Positions 45,587 to 57,930 of a stretch of 64,000 bases of DNA are shown piece by piece; position 1 is the first letter of the stretch; the number at the start of each line of letters is the position of its first letter. The notes under the pieces were generated by a model. That model saw only the letters and a list, made by a program, of their open reading frames with translations. It was not told the DNA's origin and did not search any database. The translations under genes were made by a program, and so were the position numbers. The stretch is from Phlebopus portentosus (lineage: Eukaryota > Basidiomycota > Agaricomycetes > Boletales > Boletinellaceae), in assembly GCA_037892935.1 (NCBI GenBank), contig JAYXKI010000001.1, positions 3,968,001 to 4,032,000 of the forward strand, in the 5' to 3' direction.

Positions 45587-48500
45587 ATGGCAGGAACAAA
45601 ACAAAATTGGACACCACAACCAATACCACTTAGAGAAGCAACTCCTACATCAAAGCGTACAAGATGGGCAGATGAGAATAGCAATATCGACATGCAAGAT
45701 GAACAGAAGATAACAGAAGACACTCCTATGCATGATATAGAGCCACTAGACATCGAAAGGCTCAGAATGACCGATCAACCAATTACACTCACCAGAAAGG
45801 AAGAGCTTGCTAAAAAGCTAGAGCTAGACCTTAAACGAAATTGGTCACCAAGGAACCAAGTCTCACAACCACTGAACAAAGTGAGTTCAGTATCACAGCA
45901 GTATTCACAGCAGAAGGCAGCTACAGAAGGATTACTCAGTACAGAGAAATGAGATTGGCAAAAACTCCTACCAAAGCAAATTGCAGACTATGCAGATATA
46001 TTTGATCCAGGCAGATCAAGGAGGTTACCCAAGCATACAAAATGGGATATGGTGATAAACCTTAAGGAAAGAGTACCATTACCAAAACTGAGACCTATTA
46101 TTAAGCTTACACAAGAAGAGCAAGCAGCACTCAATGCCTATGTCCAAGAATTACTGGACAAAGGATGGATCAAGAAGGTTCACCCACATGAACCATGTCT
46201 GGTAGCAGCACCAGTCTTCTTTGTTAGAAAGAAAGACAGAGGAGCATGAGCAGTAACTGATTATCGAGACATCAATAAAGCAACAGTATCAGATCCATAC
46301 CCAATACTAATTATGAGCATTCTACCAGAGAAACTGGAGAAAGAAAAATTCTTCTTTACACTCGACATGCGATCAGAATACAACAACCTGAGAATTTGAG
46401 AAGGAGATGAATGGAAGGCAGCATTCTGAGTTGGCAATGCAGTCTACAAGCCAAAGGTCATGATATTTAGAATGAAGAACTCACCTGCAGTATTTCAATG
46501 ATTCATGAATGACAACTTTAAATATTGGCTCAGAACAGAAGAGGCACTAAACTACCTAGATGACCTCATTGGCCAAGTGCAAACTAAAGAGGAGCACTGG
46601 ACACTCCTCAGGGCAATTCTACAGAAATGCCAAGAACTCAACATCTATCTCAAAATCAAGAAATGTCATTTCCTCTAAACCCAACTTGACTATCTGGGAT
46701 TTGTAGTAGGAGCGAAAGGCATCCAAATAGATCCTTACAAACTCAAAGTGATACGAGAATAGCTAACACCAAAGATAAAATGACAGATCCAAAAATTCCA
46801 AGGCTTTTGCAACTTTTACCAAAGATTCATCAAAAACTATGCCAATTTATATACACCTATTGGCAAACTTATCAAGAAGGATCACAAGTTCATTTGGACA
46901 GAAGTACAGAACAAAGCTTTTGAAAGTATCAAGAAGGCATTTGAAACTGAAGTAACATTGGCAATGCCAAAACTAGACAAACCATATACATTAGAAACTG
47001 ATGCATCTGATGTAGTGATTGGTGCAGTCTTACAATAAGAAGATGACCAAGGAGAACTGAGACCTTTAGGTTTCATGTTAAAGACACTATCAAGTGCTCA
47101 ATGAAATTATCTGATGCATGACAAAGAGATGCTAGCAATCATGGAAGCACTCAGACACTGGAGACACTTATTGAAAGGAACAAAAGAACCAATAACCATC
47201 TGAAGCAATTATGCAAACCTCCGATACTTCATGACAGCTCAGAACCTAACAAAACGTCAAATGAGATAGGCACTAGAGTTATCACAATATAACTTCAAGA
47301 TTCTCTATTAGCTAGGCAAGAAGAATCAGGCAGATGCACTATCATGACATGCTGATTATATACCAGAGGACAAGGATAACTTAGGAGTTACCTTGTTACC
47401 ACCTAATATGATCAAGCAGCAGACATTGCAATGAACTAAGATCAATGGTCTATACAGGCTAGAAATAGAAATAGTCACTCTCTCTGATCCGATCATTTGA
47501 ACGATCAAGAGACACTATAATACCAAGGAGGCTAAGAGGGAAATATTAGCGATCAAGAAGAGCAACAGCTACAGTTACAGGAATGGCTTGCACTACATAA
47601 TCAATGCATTATATGTCCCACCATCTGCCAACCTAAAAGCATTGCTAATCTAAAGGCGCCATGACCATAAGCTCGCAGGCCACCCGAGAGCAGAAAAGAC
47701 TATAGAGCTTGTAAAGCAATCATACTATTAGCCGAAGATAGAAGAGATGATCTAAGAATATATCTCATCCTGTGACATATGTCAATATGTAAAACCGATT
47801 CAACAGTTTTGAAATCTACTGCTCCAACCATTAATGGCACAGCATCAACTATGGGAAACCATAACCTGTGACCTGATTACTGATTTACCAGTCAGCAATG
47901 AAGGCTACAGTTTGATACTTGTTATAGTGGACAAACTCACTAAAATGAGGAAGTTCATTCCTTGCCAGGGGATACCCAATGCTAAGCAGTTGGCACGCTT
48001 GTTTCGCCAACACATCTTCAAATACTACGGGGCCTCTAAATAAGTAATCTCCGACTGAGGTAGCAACTTCACTGCGCAATTCCCCAAGGAGTTCTGCAGA
48101 CTCATCAATGTCGATTGGAAAACTAGTATAGCATATCATCCACAAACCAATGGTTAAACCGAGTGACTTAATTAAGAACTCAAACAGTACTTATGCTGCT
48201 ATGTGTTCTACTGCCAAACAGATTGGGTGGAGTACATCGATATGGCAGAATTTGCCTACAACAATTGAAAATACAGTACCACTCATCAGTCACCATTCTA
48301 TACACTATATGGATGGTACCCTCACCTGGATGTTGCAGAGACTGGTGATTTAAATGTCCCAGAAGCAATAAATCACCTAGAGGAGCTTCAACAAGTACAG
48401 CAAGAAGCCTATAATTCGATTAGGTAAGCGAATGAGACAATGAAACTTTATGCAGACCTGCATCGAGGCAAACTGCCAGAGTACAAGCCAGGAGATGAAG

Positions 48501-48930
48501 TGTTACTAGATATAAGAAATCTCAGTCAATTGAAACTGACAAAGAAACTTACAATGAAATGGGCAGGCCCTTATAAAGTCAAGAAGGCAGTTGGACAAGT
48601 GTCATTCAGATTATGCTTACCCAAAACTCTTCCGATATACCTAGTATTCCATGCAAGTCTTCTTAGGCCTTACAAGCAAAAGGACTACCCTGGAAGACCC
48701 ACTTTGGATGAGCCACCACCTATTGAAGTGGAGGGCTAAGCAGAATACAAAGTGGAGACAATTCATGATACATGATATCATCGAAACAAGATACAGTATC
48801 TTATTCAATAGAAAGGATACCAAGAGCAAACATGGGAGCCACTTGATAACCTCAAGAACTCCTATCAAATGATAGAAGAGTTCCACAAGAGGTACCCTCA
48901 GGTGATGAGGCCACCAAACCTTAATCAATA
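45587..48930 (+). pseudogene. G1 pol: RT, RNase H, integrase and chromodomain
   Basis: Starts near MAGTKQNWTPQPIPLREATP. RT: PLPKLRPIIKLTQEEQAAL, APVFFVRKKDRGA, FFTLDMRSEYNNLRI and LNYLDDLIGQVQTKEEHW (about 46540-46600). RNase H: LETDASDVVIGAVLQ, KEMLAIMEALRHWR. Integrase: HKLAGHPRAEKTIELVKQ, SCDICQ, ITCDLITDLPVSNEG, VISD (second Asp) and AYHPQTNG. Then AGPYKVKKAVGQVSFRLCLP and LPIYLVFHASLLRPY. The chromodomain is at about 48742-48890 (AEYKVETIHD, IQYLIQ, KGYQEQTWEPLDNL). Stops occur mainly where Arg (CGA), Gln (CAA/CAG) or Trp (TGG) is expected, i.e. C-to-T and G-to-A. The protein would reverse-transcribe and insert the element. Confidence 0.9.
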
Positions 48931-49216
48931 GATTGCCGAATGAAGATGAATTAGGAGATAATTGCATCACATGCACTCCACCCGATGGAGCTACATATGG
49001 AGCTACAATAGAGACGATGAGTAAGGTATCTAATGACCTTACTAAGTAATAACATCACAGTAGCACCTCAAAGTGATAGCAGAAGAAGACAAATTAGATA
49101 AGAGAGAGGCGACATACCAACAAGATGGTATAAAAAGATACAGAAACTCGAGCTTAAGGATCCTCAACCCAAATCCTAACAGCTAGTCATCTCTCAAAGA
49201 CAACTACTACTTAGAC
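48931..49216 (+). other. G1 pol-ORF3 spacer
   Basis: About 290 bases after the chromodomain, without recognisable coding. Confidence 0.5.
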
Positions 49217-50215
49217 ATGCCTGTCTTCAACAAACTCCAAGCATTCAGTGCACCTGAAGATGCACCTAATTAGACATTTGCACTAAAGCCACCTACTGAA
49301 TGATATCAATAGCTACAGCTATGCAACTGCTTTAACCAAGAGAACTATAAGGAAGAGATTATACCTCTATGCCCAGGGAAGTACTTTGATGACCTATTCA
49401 ACAAATGAAATGCAGTCCATCACCCAGCTGAAGAACAACTCGATCTTATGATACTAAAGCAACCAGAAGGACAACTGCTTAAACTCAGTAACTCTCGAGA
49501 TGCAGCAGTCCAACGACTCAATGATGATACATTCCTTACCTATGCAGTCAAACTCGAGACACGAGCCTTACATCAAGAACAAATTGACTTTAGCCATGAG
49601 CTGACATACAAGAATGTCATGGGCATCTATCACTCAGCAATTCAAATTTGTGCCTATAGATGAGGCCTAACAATCATAACTCTTAACTGAATAATATGAT
49701 GGAGTCACTATCATCCTATCAGTGTAGATATGATGAAGTACATGAACTATCTAGCTAATTAGATAGCCTTTTACACTTTCCATGCCATGCAGTTCATGGT
49801 GGTACTCAACATGATGAAGTACTATGAAGGTACTAGGTACCAGGAGCTCACTAGAGCCAGACAATCTACAGGCCAAGCAAATGATCTGTCAATTGATGAC
49901 ATCACACATCATCTAGTTGAAGGAAGGATAGTCAACTACAATTCACAATACCTTATAAAACTCAATGAGTGAGAAGAGGAAGCAAGGGAAAGACTATAGG
50001 TGATAGGACATCCGATGCTGGAGGATATGATGATCACAATCTATTAGTATCCAAGTGAGATCTACCAGCCAGACAACATGCTCACTATCATAGAGCAGGA
50101 CAAGGAATTTGGTTCATCAGATGAAACCGATTCAGAGGAAGAAGACGAGGTTAATGAACTACCACCTACGCTAATAAACTCACAGGAAATCATATCTGAG
50201 AGTGAAGAACTATAA
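49217..50215 (+). pseudogene. G1 third ORF, 332 codons, unknown function, broken
   Basis: From ATG 49217 (MPVFNKLQAFSAPEDAPN) a single frame runs to TAA 50213-50215 with about ten internal stops, all of the type made by C-to-T or G-to-A from Gln, Arg or Trp. This pattern implies a former protein. Visible parts: KLSNSRDAAVQRLNDDTFLT, YKNVMGIYHSAIQI, MQFMVVLNMMKYYEGTRYQE, and an acidic C-terminus (SSDETDSEEEDEVNELPP). I do not recognise the family. It does not look like the 315-aa accessory protein of the 14.3-kb element. No signal peptide is seen. It lies after the chromodomain, in the position of an accessory or env-like gene. Confidence 0.6.
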
Positions 50216-51246
50216 TCTATGCAAGCTTTTCATTATTCTTTTATGCAACCCCTTTCCCATATCGCAACTAGACATGGTCAATTATGCATTCTATTCTTTT
50301 TATAGTATCTATGGTCACATCTGACCAAATTATGCCTTTATGCAACCATCATTCCCAACTCGCTATAGTATCTATTCACCATATTCACTGAAATGCCAAG
50401 TTGTGAATAAGTTGATAGATGGGTGGAGCCTACTTGGTTCAACCAACTATCAACTGTTGCACTTCTTGTGCATGCCAGTGATACATGGCATATTATGCAC
50501 CCTTTTTTTATCTTCTATGCAGAGGAAGAGGAGCTAATAGACACTCCAACTCTATCTTTACTTTTGAAAAACCCTTTTAGAGGCAGGCGAACTGTAGGTG
50601 AACCTATTGCTGTGCATTGGGTTGGTTAAATATCACCCCTTGCCCAGTCAATACACTAGGCAAGTCGCTTTCAAAGCGACATAAAAACTCATTCAGTAAT
50701 GACTTTACAACTTTTCCTTTTTATCACTTTCAATTACATCATAATTCTTTACATGATGTATATTTCACATTTCACATTCACATCCCTTCCCACCACCCTT
50801 TAAAAATTGACGACTTCCCAAACACCCTTCTCACAACTTTCTTGTGCTGAAATACCTGCTTTATCAACAGCTTTGGCCAAATTGGAATGTGCATCAGGGT
50901 CAGGGAAAATGCAGTTAACGCACTGCTGAATATCTGCAGTCCCTTCAGGAACTGATTGCATCTCATAATCATTCTCCTATAGGACTATCAGCAGCTACAA
51001 CCTATAAACAGAGGCAAGAGAACTCACCTCATTACACCTCCTGTACTCTAGAATCTAAAGATTCACGCTAAAAATTGCGACAAGCACGATAAAAATAACG
51101 CAGACAGCAGTGACTTTGGACATAACTGGGTAATGATGATGATGGTTTGATAGCAACATCAACTATCACTAGGTGACTTCTTTATCCAAGCTTTCTCATG
51201 GATTAGGATGAATATTTCTCCGAAAGTTTATCTTAGGAGGGGGTAG
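50216..51246 (+). other. G1 3' noncoding region with polypurine tract
   Basis: About 1 kb with no gene recognised. Small open frames (50340-50850) show no family. AGGAGGGGGTAG (51235-51246) directly precedes the LTR. Confidence 0.65.
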
Positions 51247-52819
51247 TGAAAGGATCTACTCAAAAACTTGCATCAAGATTGACATAATCAATAAATCAAT
51301 AGGATCAGCATTTCAAATATGACTAGTAACAGTCTAGCAGTCACTGGAGCTAAACTACTGTTCACATAACTAAGGCAATGGTTACAGGCATCAACAGCAA
51401 TATATGGGTGCCTGAGAAGCATGCTACAAGTATGTAACCCCGTAGACTACTCAACACCGTCGACTGGCAATTACCACTACCGACTTATTACCGCTGACTG
51501 TCACCTTAACACCACCAACCAAACTCTCAATCCAACCTGATCAAAAGAAGTCAAGAAGCGATCAAACTACTAGAAGCCCGAGAAGTCTAGAATGTGACTA
51601 CCAAAGCCTAATGTCTAACAACTAAAGTCTAAAGGCTAATCTGAGCCCAATGGAGACATCACTGGCATTCCAGCACTGTCAGACTTGTGCCTGAGTATAC
51701 ATGGTCCTTTATGAGATATACTTCACAGTATGTCATGCTACAAGCAAAATGTGTGACTGCCAGATCAAAGTCTAACATCACACACAAGAAGCATTACATG
51801 CCAATCCATCAAATCCTATAATACCCAAGCAATATAAGGAACTCATTGTTACAACTCAAACCCCTCAAGCTGTAGACCTAATAACTTGGAGGTTAATAGA
51901 ATAGTACAAGCTAGAGCTGCACAATCTATGTCCAGCTTCTACAGTACAAGCAAACCTTTATTTACCAAGGAACATGAACCAGGATACCAAGCAACTACAA
52001 CTGGTACTCCAACGAAGGATATGGCAGTACATTCGTGACATTTGACTTCCAGGCAAAGCATAGCTAGTCACTCAAACACAACTGCATCCCTCAGCTGAAC
52101 TCATACAGTTTATGGTATGCATTAGACCATACTCTACACCAACCCAACATCTCAATACTGATGTGCGAGTTGTGCTTACACCCTTTGGACCACAAGATGA
52201 ACAGTGAAGAGTCACATATCAAGCTGCCTACATTGCACCAAAAGCTACAATCCTATCTGGTGATAGAATTGATGTCATTATGGAGCACTGACAGTGGAGC
52301 TTTCTATACTGAAATAGTACCTCTATTATCTCAGTCAGCAACTCCATAGAATTCTGTTATAGTGGAGATATGTTAGAGCAAAGTGGCGCTCAGTAGAGTA
52401 GAATGACAAAGAAAGTGATGTAATGGTGGAGAGAAGTGGAGTAAGGTGGAGCAAGGTGGAGTCAAGTGGAGAGAAGATGAGTAAAAAATAGGATGGAAAA
52501 TGAATTATCTAGAAAGTATAAATAGCGTTAGAAGTAGGCCCTCTTTCCCCTATCTTTCAATCCTCTTAATACACAGCAACAGTGTCTTAACTCACTATTC
52601 ATTGTGTGCTTTATACTATTATGCCTCTTAGAAATCTCAATCTGCTCTTACTCTACCTTGTCTTTGAAAGCATCCCTAATTAGAACTGTGACTAGGAAGG
52701 TTAGTAAGGAGACTATGTGGTACAGCTAAATGTGAGTAGATAGATCACCTCTGCACAACATACTGCTGCTTAAGCAAAAGGATCGAAACTGGTGTAACCC
52801 TGGACCTACACCTCTAACA
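51247..52819 (+). repeat. G1 3' LTR
   Basis: TGAAAGGATC...CCTCTAACA, 1,573 bp. It keeps the canonical TG start, unlike the 5' copy. Confidence 0.93.
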
Positions 52820-54900
52820 GCTATACTAAGCTTTGTCTCAATTCTAATAGCCTGGTTCACCTGTTCTATAAACCAGCTAGCAAACTGAGGTCCTCTGTTG
52901 CTGATTACTATCTTTGAAGTTCTAACCTTACTGTAGATGTAATTGATCATTAAATCTGCAGTGGTTTTTGAGATTGCATTCACTGTAGTAGGTATAAAAG
53001 TCCTCATTTTAAAAAACATGTCTACCACTACAAGTATTATATTGTGTCCTTTACTTGTCATTGAGAGTACAGTGACATAGTCTATAGTAATCTCATCATA
53101 GAGCTTCATTGCTACCTACAATAATTGCAGAGGTGGCTGCATCTTTTCTTGTTATGCTTTCGTTCTTTGGTACACGTCACATGTATGCACATATTCTTCA
53201 ATCCATTTCCTCATCTTTGGCCACCAAGCTCTTTGTTCCAGTTTGTTGATAGTCTTCTGTATCTCCTGGTATCCTGACACTAGTGCATCATAGCACTGTC
53301 ATACAATTTCCTTTTTAATTTCTTCATCTAGTAGGATAACCAATTTATCATCCTTCCACCAATATCCTTCTTTGAACATTTCAATTGCTGGCTCTTTGGA
53401 TCATTCATAGGCATCTCAAATCTTCTCTCTCAGTTCTAAACCCCCTGTAAGCTCAAATACTCGTATTGTGTGCATGGGCAGAGCTGATATTCTGAACAAT
53501 TCTGGAGGAAGTAGGACTTGTTCTGGCTGGTCCTCTTGGCCCTGTTTGTAGTCTAGCCTTTTTCATAATGTGTCCACTTATGAATTCTTGATTCCAGGTT
53601 GATACTCAATTCAAAACTAAAATCTGCTGAGAAATGTCACCCATCTTGCTTGGCAGCCACTTAGCTTTCTAGCTCCCATGAAATACCAAAGATAGCTTGA
53701 TCATTTATTACTTGAATTTCATGTTTAGCTCATTTCAAGTGGTGCCTCCAATTGCTCAAGATCTTGACAATTGCTAGTAATTTCTTATCCATTACTGGAT
53801 AGTTATTCTCCACATCTCGATAGGTGTTCAACCAATATCCAATGAGATGTAAAATTTTGTCATCTCTAAGTTGCAAGAGCATAGCTTCTATCACAAAGTT
53901 CAATGTATCAGTTTTCAGCATAAATTGCTTGTCATAATTAGGTCACACTAGTATAGGTGCAGTGGTGAAAGCTTCCTTAAGTTTCCTAAAGCTCTTTTAT
54001 TATCATTCTCCCCAGGTGAATGTCTTCTTTCCAGACATAAGTTCTGTTAGTGGCCTAGCAATCTTAGTGAAGTTTTTGATAAATTTTCAGTAGAAATTTC
54101 CAAAACCGATAAACTTTCAAATGTCTCACTTGCTTGACAAGTCTGGCCATTCCTGAACCACTTTCATCTTATAGGGATCCATCTGCATACCTGATTGGTT
54201 AACCACAAATCCTAAATAGTCAAGTTCCTTCTTGCCAAAGTAGCACTTTTCTAGTTTACAGAAGAGGTTTGCTTTCCTTAACCTGTGCAATACCTCTGCT
54301 AGCAGGTCCCAATGTTCCTGTTCTGTTTCTGCATAGACTATAATGTCATCTAAATAAATGAGTATGCCCTGCCCAATCATGTCCTGAAAGAGCTCATTTA
54401 TTGCACATTGGAATACTGCAGGTGCATTTATTAATTCAAACTGCATTATCAGCAGCTGGTATACTCCCATGTGAGTCCTGAAGGTGGCATACTTCTCATA
54501 CCTAGGGTGTATTCAAATGTTGTTGTACCCACTTTGCAAGTTCAGCATAGAGAACTATTTGACATGTAAAAGATTGTCTGGGAGCATATGTAGCAGGGGC
54601 ATTAGCTGGTGATTAGAGATGACTACTGCATTCAATCCTCTTTAGTCAATAATAATTCTATACTCTAGCTTGCCATCCTTCCCTATTATTTTCTTGGCTA
54701 TGACAAATACTGGTGCACAAGTGTTTGCCTTCTCTTTGGCAGGTACCTAATTTCCTACAACACAAATCTATCCCTTCTTCAGATCCTCACAAATCTATTC
54801 TTCTACTGCTCACTTTTTAGCAGGAGCAAGTATATATACTGGTCCAGGTTTTGGAAGCTCTGCTCCTGGTAGGAGCTTGATCTTCATGTCCCATTAGCTT
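52820..54900 (-). pseudogene. R pol: integrase core, RNase H and reverse transcriptase
   Basis: Minus strand, from right: RT with VFQCAINELFQDMIGQGILI and YLDDIIVYAETEQEHWD (about 54320-54380), LDYLGFVVNQSGMQMDPYKM; RNase H with LRDDKILHLIGYW and NYPVMDKKLLAIVKIL (53730-53921); the integrase zinc site end CDVYQRTKA (about 53150-53190); the core YDEITIDYVTVLSMTSKGHN (first Asp, about 53040-53100); ISNRGPQF (second Asp changed to Asn, about 52885); and TKLSIA, where G1 interrupts. The start of the RT around 54560-54800 is AT-rich and full of stops. The order and motifs are chromovirus type. Confidence 0.87.
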
Positions 54901-56536
54901 GAATTAGGTAGCCATTTTGTAGCTTCCTTGTCAAATCTATTCCTAAACTCCCAGATTTGTTTAAAAGAATTTCTTTGAGAGATTTATTGCCAGCAGGGCC
55001 TGCTATCCTTTTATTGAGTGCTTTCTCTTGGGCATACTTTTGAGCTATGCTATTGTACTTGAGAAGGTGTTCTCTCTGAGATGCGACCTATTGATGCTCT
55101 AGATAGCAGATTCAGTAAGGAGGCTTGGGTTGCCTTTCTCTTTGAGAAGCGTCCTCTGCATACACTGAGGTAGTAGGCTTATGCAATCCTAGAGTACCCT
55201 GGAACTCTATCTTAGATCCAGCTCTTCTCTCTAGCACTTTTACTTCCACTTTGGGCAGCTACACAACTGAGTCAATAAGTGTACGCTATTAGTGCTCCTT
55301 TTGCCCCTGTGAGAGTCTCTGCTCCATCATGACATAATTTAAAATGAACCTATTACCTTACTATTTGTTTTCTCTGTTGGAGCAGGGCCCTGCATTTGGT
55401 TATCAAACCATGATCTTCATGGGTGCACTTGAGCTCCTGAAGCTAGTCTAAATGTTAATTATAGCATACTAACTTCAGCTCTGTGCTAATCAAGTGGGAC
55501 TACCCTCCTTTTGAGGTGGACCACTTTCCTAAACACTAGCCTACCCTTGAACAGCATCTCATGTCTAGTCACTCCTCGGTCTCTCATAGAAGAAGATCTT
55601 ACTAGGTGGCTAAATCTAGTATGCTTCGTGGCCTTAGTTTTACGGTGCTCCTGACCTAAAGTACTTCTACTTGTACCTCTACTTTGTGTAGTGAAGCTAA
55701 CCGACTGCTTTTACACTACCAGGATTGAGTCATTGTGGCCCTTGTATATAGATAGAGGAGTCCACTCCACTCTAATACTCCTTATAACAGGGTTTGATCC
55801 CATACCACTTCCTCTACTCTTCTGTCATTGTACCCAAAGTGGATCAGGGGAATAGTGTCCTAGCTTTCCTCTCTTTGGCAGCACACTAGGCTTCTTTCTT
55901 CTAGCTGTGTCTGATCCTTTGGCATCGACCATCATTTGCACTTGTATTTCTTACTACACACTTGCTTATGCTTTGGGAATTGTAGACGATGTTGCTTCTC
56001 CCAATTTCTCTTGAATCTCTAAGACCTGGAGTCTTGCTGCATATATGCTGCCATATTCCTTGAATAGTTCATTGCATTCAGCACCATTCTCCATTTCTCT
56101 AACTATAGTATAATATACTGCCCTATCTGCTTCCTTGAGAGTACTGAAGTCATGCCAGTTCTGATCATCCTTTGTGATTGTGTACTTCTCTCCAAATTTA
56201 AAGAATTTCCATCTTCTCTTCTACTTGACAAAGGAAAGTTTTAGTGCTTCATACATGATGGTCTCAAAAGCTACAGGTGGTACTACCATTGCTGGGTCTC
56301 TTTCTTTGCCTTTGTCTAGTGGTACTGTCGTAGGTTCCTCTTCTTCTTTCTTAGTTTCTTATCCTGAGTTGATATCGCTGTGGTAATAGACTTTAGTTTT
56401 CCATTCTTCCTTCTTTTTATCATCTGCATCTCACTCTTGTGGTATGTAGTCTGGAATTCTTCGCCATCTTTTGCACTTTTGGAGTTTCCTTGAGGCTAGA
56501 ATTAGCTGTATAGAACGCAATCATGCTGTTCTATTA
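54901..56536 (-). other. R region between protease and reverse transcriptase
   Basis: About 1.6 kb on the minus strand that should be the N-terminal part of pol and a linker. Many stops; I recognise no domain. Ser/Lys/Glu-rich translated pieces suggest a disordered linker. Confidence 0.4.
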
Positions 56537-57620
56537 CAGCTAGTTGCAAAATTGTTGGCAATTATGTGATTTTACCACTTTTTATGTCACAAGTGCCTCA
56601 AAACACAGATAAAATCATATCTCACCCAAAACTCAATAGTTTCACATCATCTAAGTTGCTAAATTCATATTTTCAAAAGGACTTTCTTTTAAAAACAAAG
56701 ATTGAGAAAATAGAGCAAAAAATGACCCCAAAATAGTGAAAATATTGTTTTTTACCTCTTTTTTGCATATACATTTTTTTCTATACTCCCTGCTGGCCCA
56801 GCACCTCCCCAAAGCTGTCCAAAATATTAACATGATTATACTATGAATTTACAGTCTGAATTTGAGTTAAATTGTGTACTAGAATATACTGCTTTGAGGT
56901 ATGCCTAAATTACTTAAAACTTATCATTTCCTCCTAGCCTCCTAAGCTCCAGAAAAAAATCTTACAGGTCAGATTCATATATGTAAATTCATTTCAGATG
57001 TAATAGACTAGTTTTATATATTAGCTAGGGCCTCAGCTTGCACTGGTGAGCTGAGAAGATGCTGTCTAGAATGGTGCATACAATCAGAACCACTTGTTCA
57101 GCACAGCTCCCCAGTGGATCCTACAGCAACAGGTGGTGCTCAAAGCTCATGTATTTAATCTATAGTGAGTTTACATGCATGAATCTGACCTGTAAGAATT
57201 TTTTCTGGAGCTTGGGAGGCTAGGGGGGAATGATAAGTTTTGAGTGATTCAGGCATGCCTCAAAGCAGTACATTCTGGTACACAATTCAACTCAAATTCA
57301 GACTGTAAATTCATAGTATAATCATGTTATCATTTTGGACAGCTTTGGGGAGGTGCTGGACCAGCAGGGATCACAGAAAAAAATGCATATGCAAAAAAGA
57401 GGTAAAAAATAATATTTTCACTATTTTGGGGTCATTTTTTGCTCTATTTTCTCAATCTTTGTTTCTAAAAGAAAGCCCTTTTGAAAATATGAATTTAGCA
57501 ACTTAGATGATGTGACACTATTGAGTTTTGGGTGAGATATGATTTTATCTGTGTTTTGAAGCACTTATGATATGAAAAGTGGTGAAATCACATGATTGCC
57601 AACAATTTTACAACTAGCTG
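56537..57620. mobile_element. 1,084-bp MITE with very long inverted repeats
   Basis: Ends CAGCTAGTTG...CAACTAGCTG, flanked by TA at 56535-56536 and 57621-57622. The arms, about 56537-56990 and 57170-57620, are near-perfect inverted copies around a centre of about 180 bp. The same 60-codon frame occurs in each arm in mirror orientation (56651-56833 minus, 57324-57506 plus), which is a consequence of the palindrome, not a gene. TA duplication points to Tc1/mariner-type mobilisation. It lies between R's protease and RT. Confidence 0.88.
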
Positions 57621-57622
57621 TA

Positions 57623-57930
57623 AAAGCAATTTCTTTTCCACCTTTGCAAAGGATTCCCTTGGTCCAGTCAATGGTTGGCTTATGCTATTTAAGCCAATCA
57701 TTTCCTATGAGAAATTTATCTTCATGTGTATCCACCACTGCAATATCCATTAAACCTTTTGTAATCTCTATGTCCACTATTGCTCTGAAGTTCCGAGTCC
57801 ATCCACCATGATTAATTGATCTATCGGCATCCCGGATAGTATAATTACCTTCTGCAGGCACTATTCTTAGTCCTAGGCTCTGTACAACTGTGGGACTAAT
57901 AGTAGTGATTGCAGATCCAGAGTTAATCAT
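57623..57930 (-). pseudogene. R aspartic protease
   Basis: MINSGSAITTISPTVVQSLG corresponds to a D-S-G-S/A active site with Asp changed to Asn (G-to-A on the coding strand). FRAIVDIEITKGLMDIAVVD and FLIGNDWLK follow, typical of Gypsy retropepsin. A MITE interrupts just downstream. Confidence 0.82.

Larger units (their letters stand above)
40455..52819 (+). mobile_element. G1: complete but decayed chromovirus, 12.4 kb
   Basis: LTRs of equal length (1,573 bp; 40455-42027 and 51247-52819), flanked by GCCAT and GCTAT, a 5-bp duplication with one C/T change. It contains leader, gag, protease, RT, RNase H, integrase, chromodomain, a third ORF and a polypurine tract. More than 20 nonsense codons lie in pol. 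It sits in the AYHPQTDG motif of R's integrase. The left LTR starts TA instead of TG. Confidence 0.92.

Noticed and set aside
57324..57506. Conserved 60-codon protein present twice (also 56651-56833 on the minus strand)
   Set aside because: The two frames are the mirror arms of one palindromic MITE. Identity reflects the inverted repeat, not protein selection.
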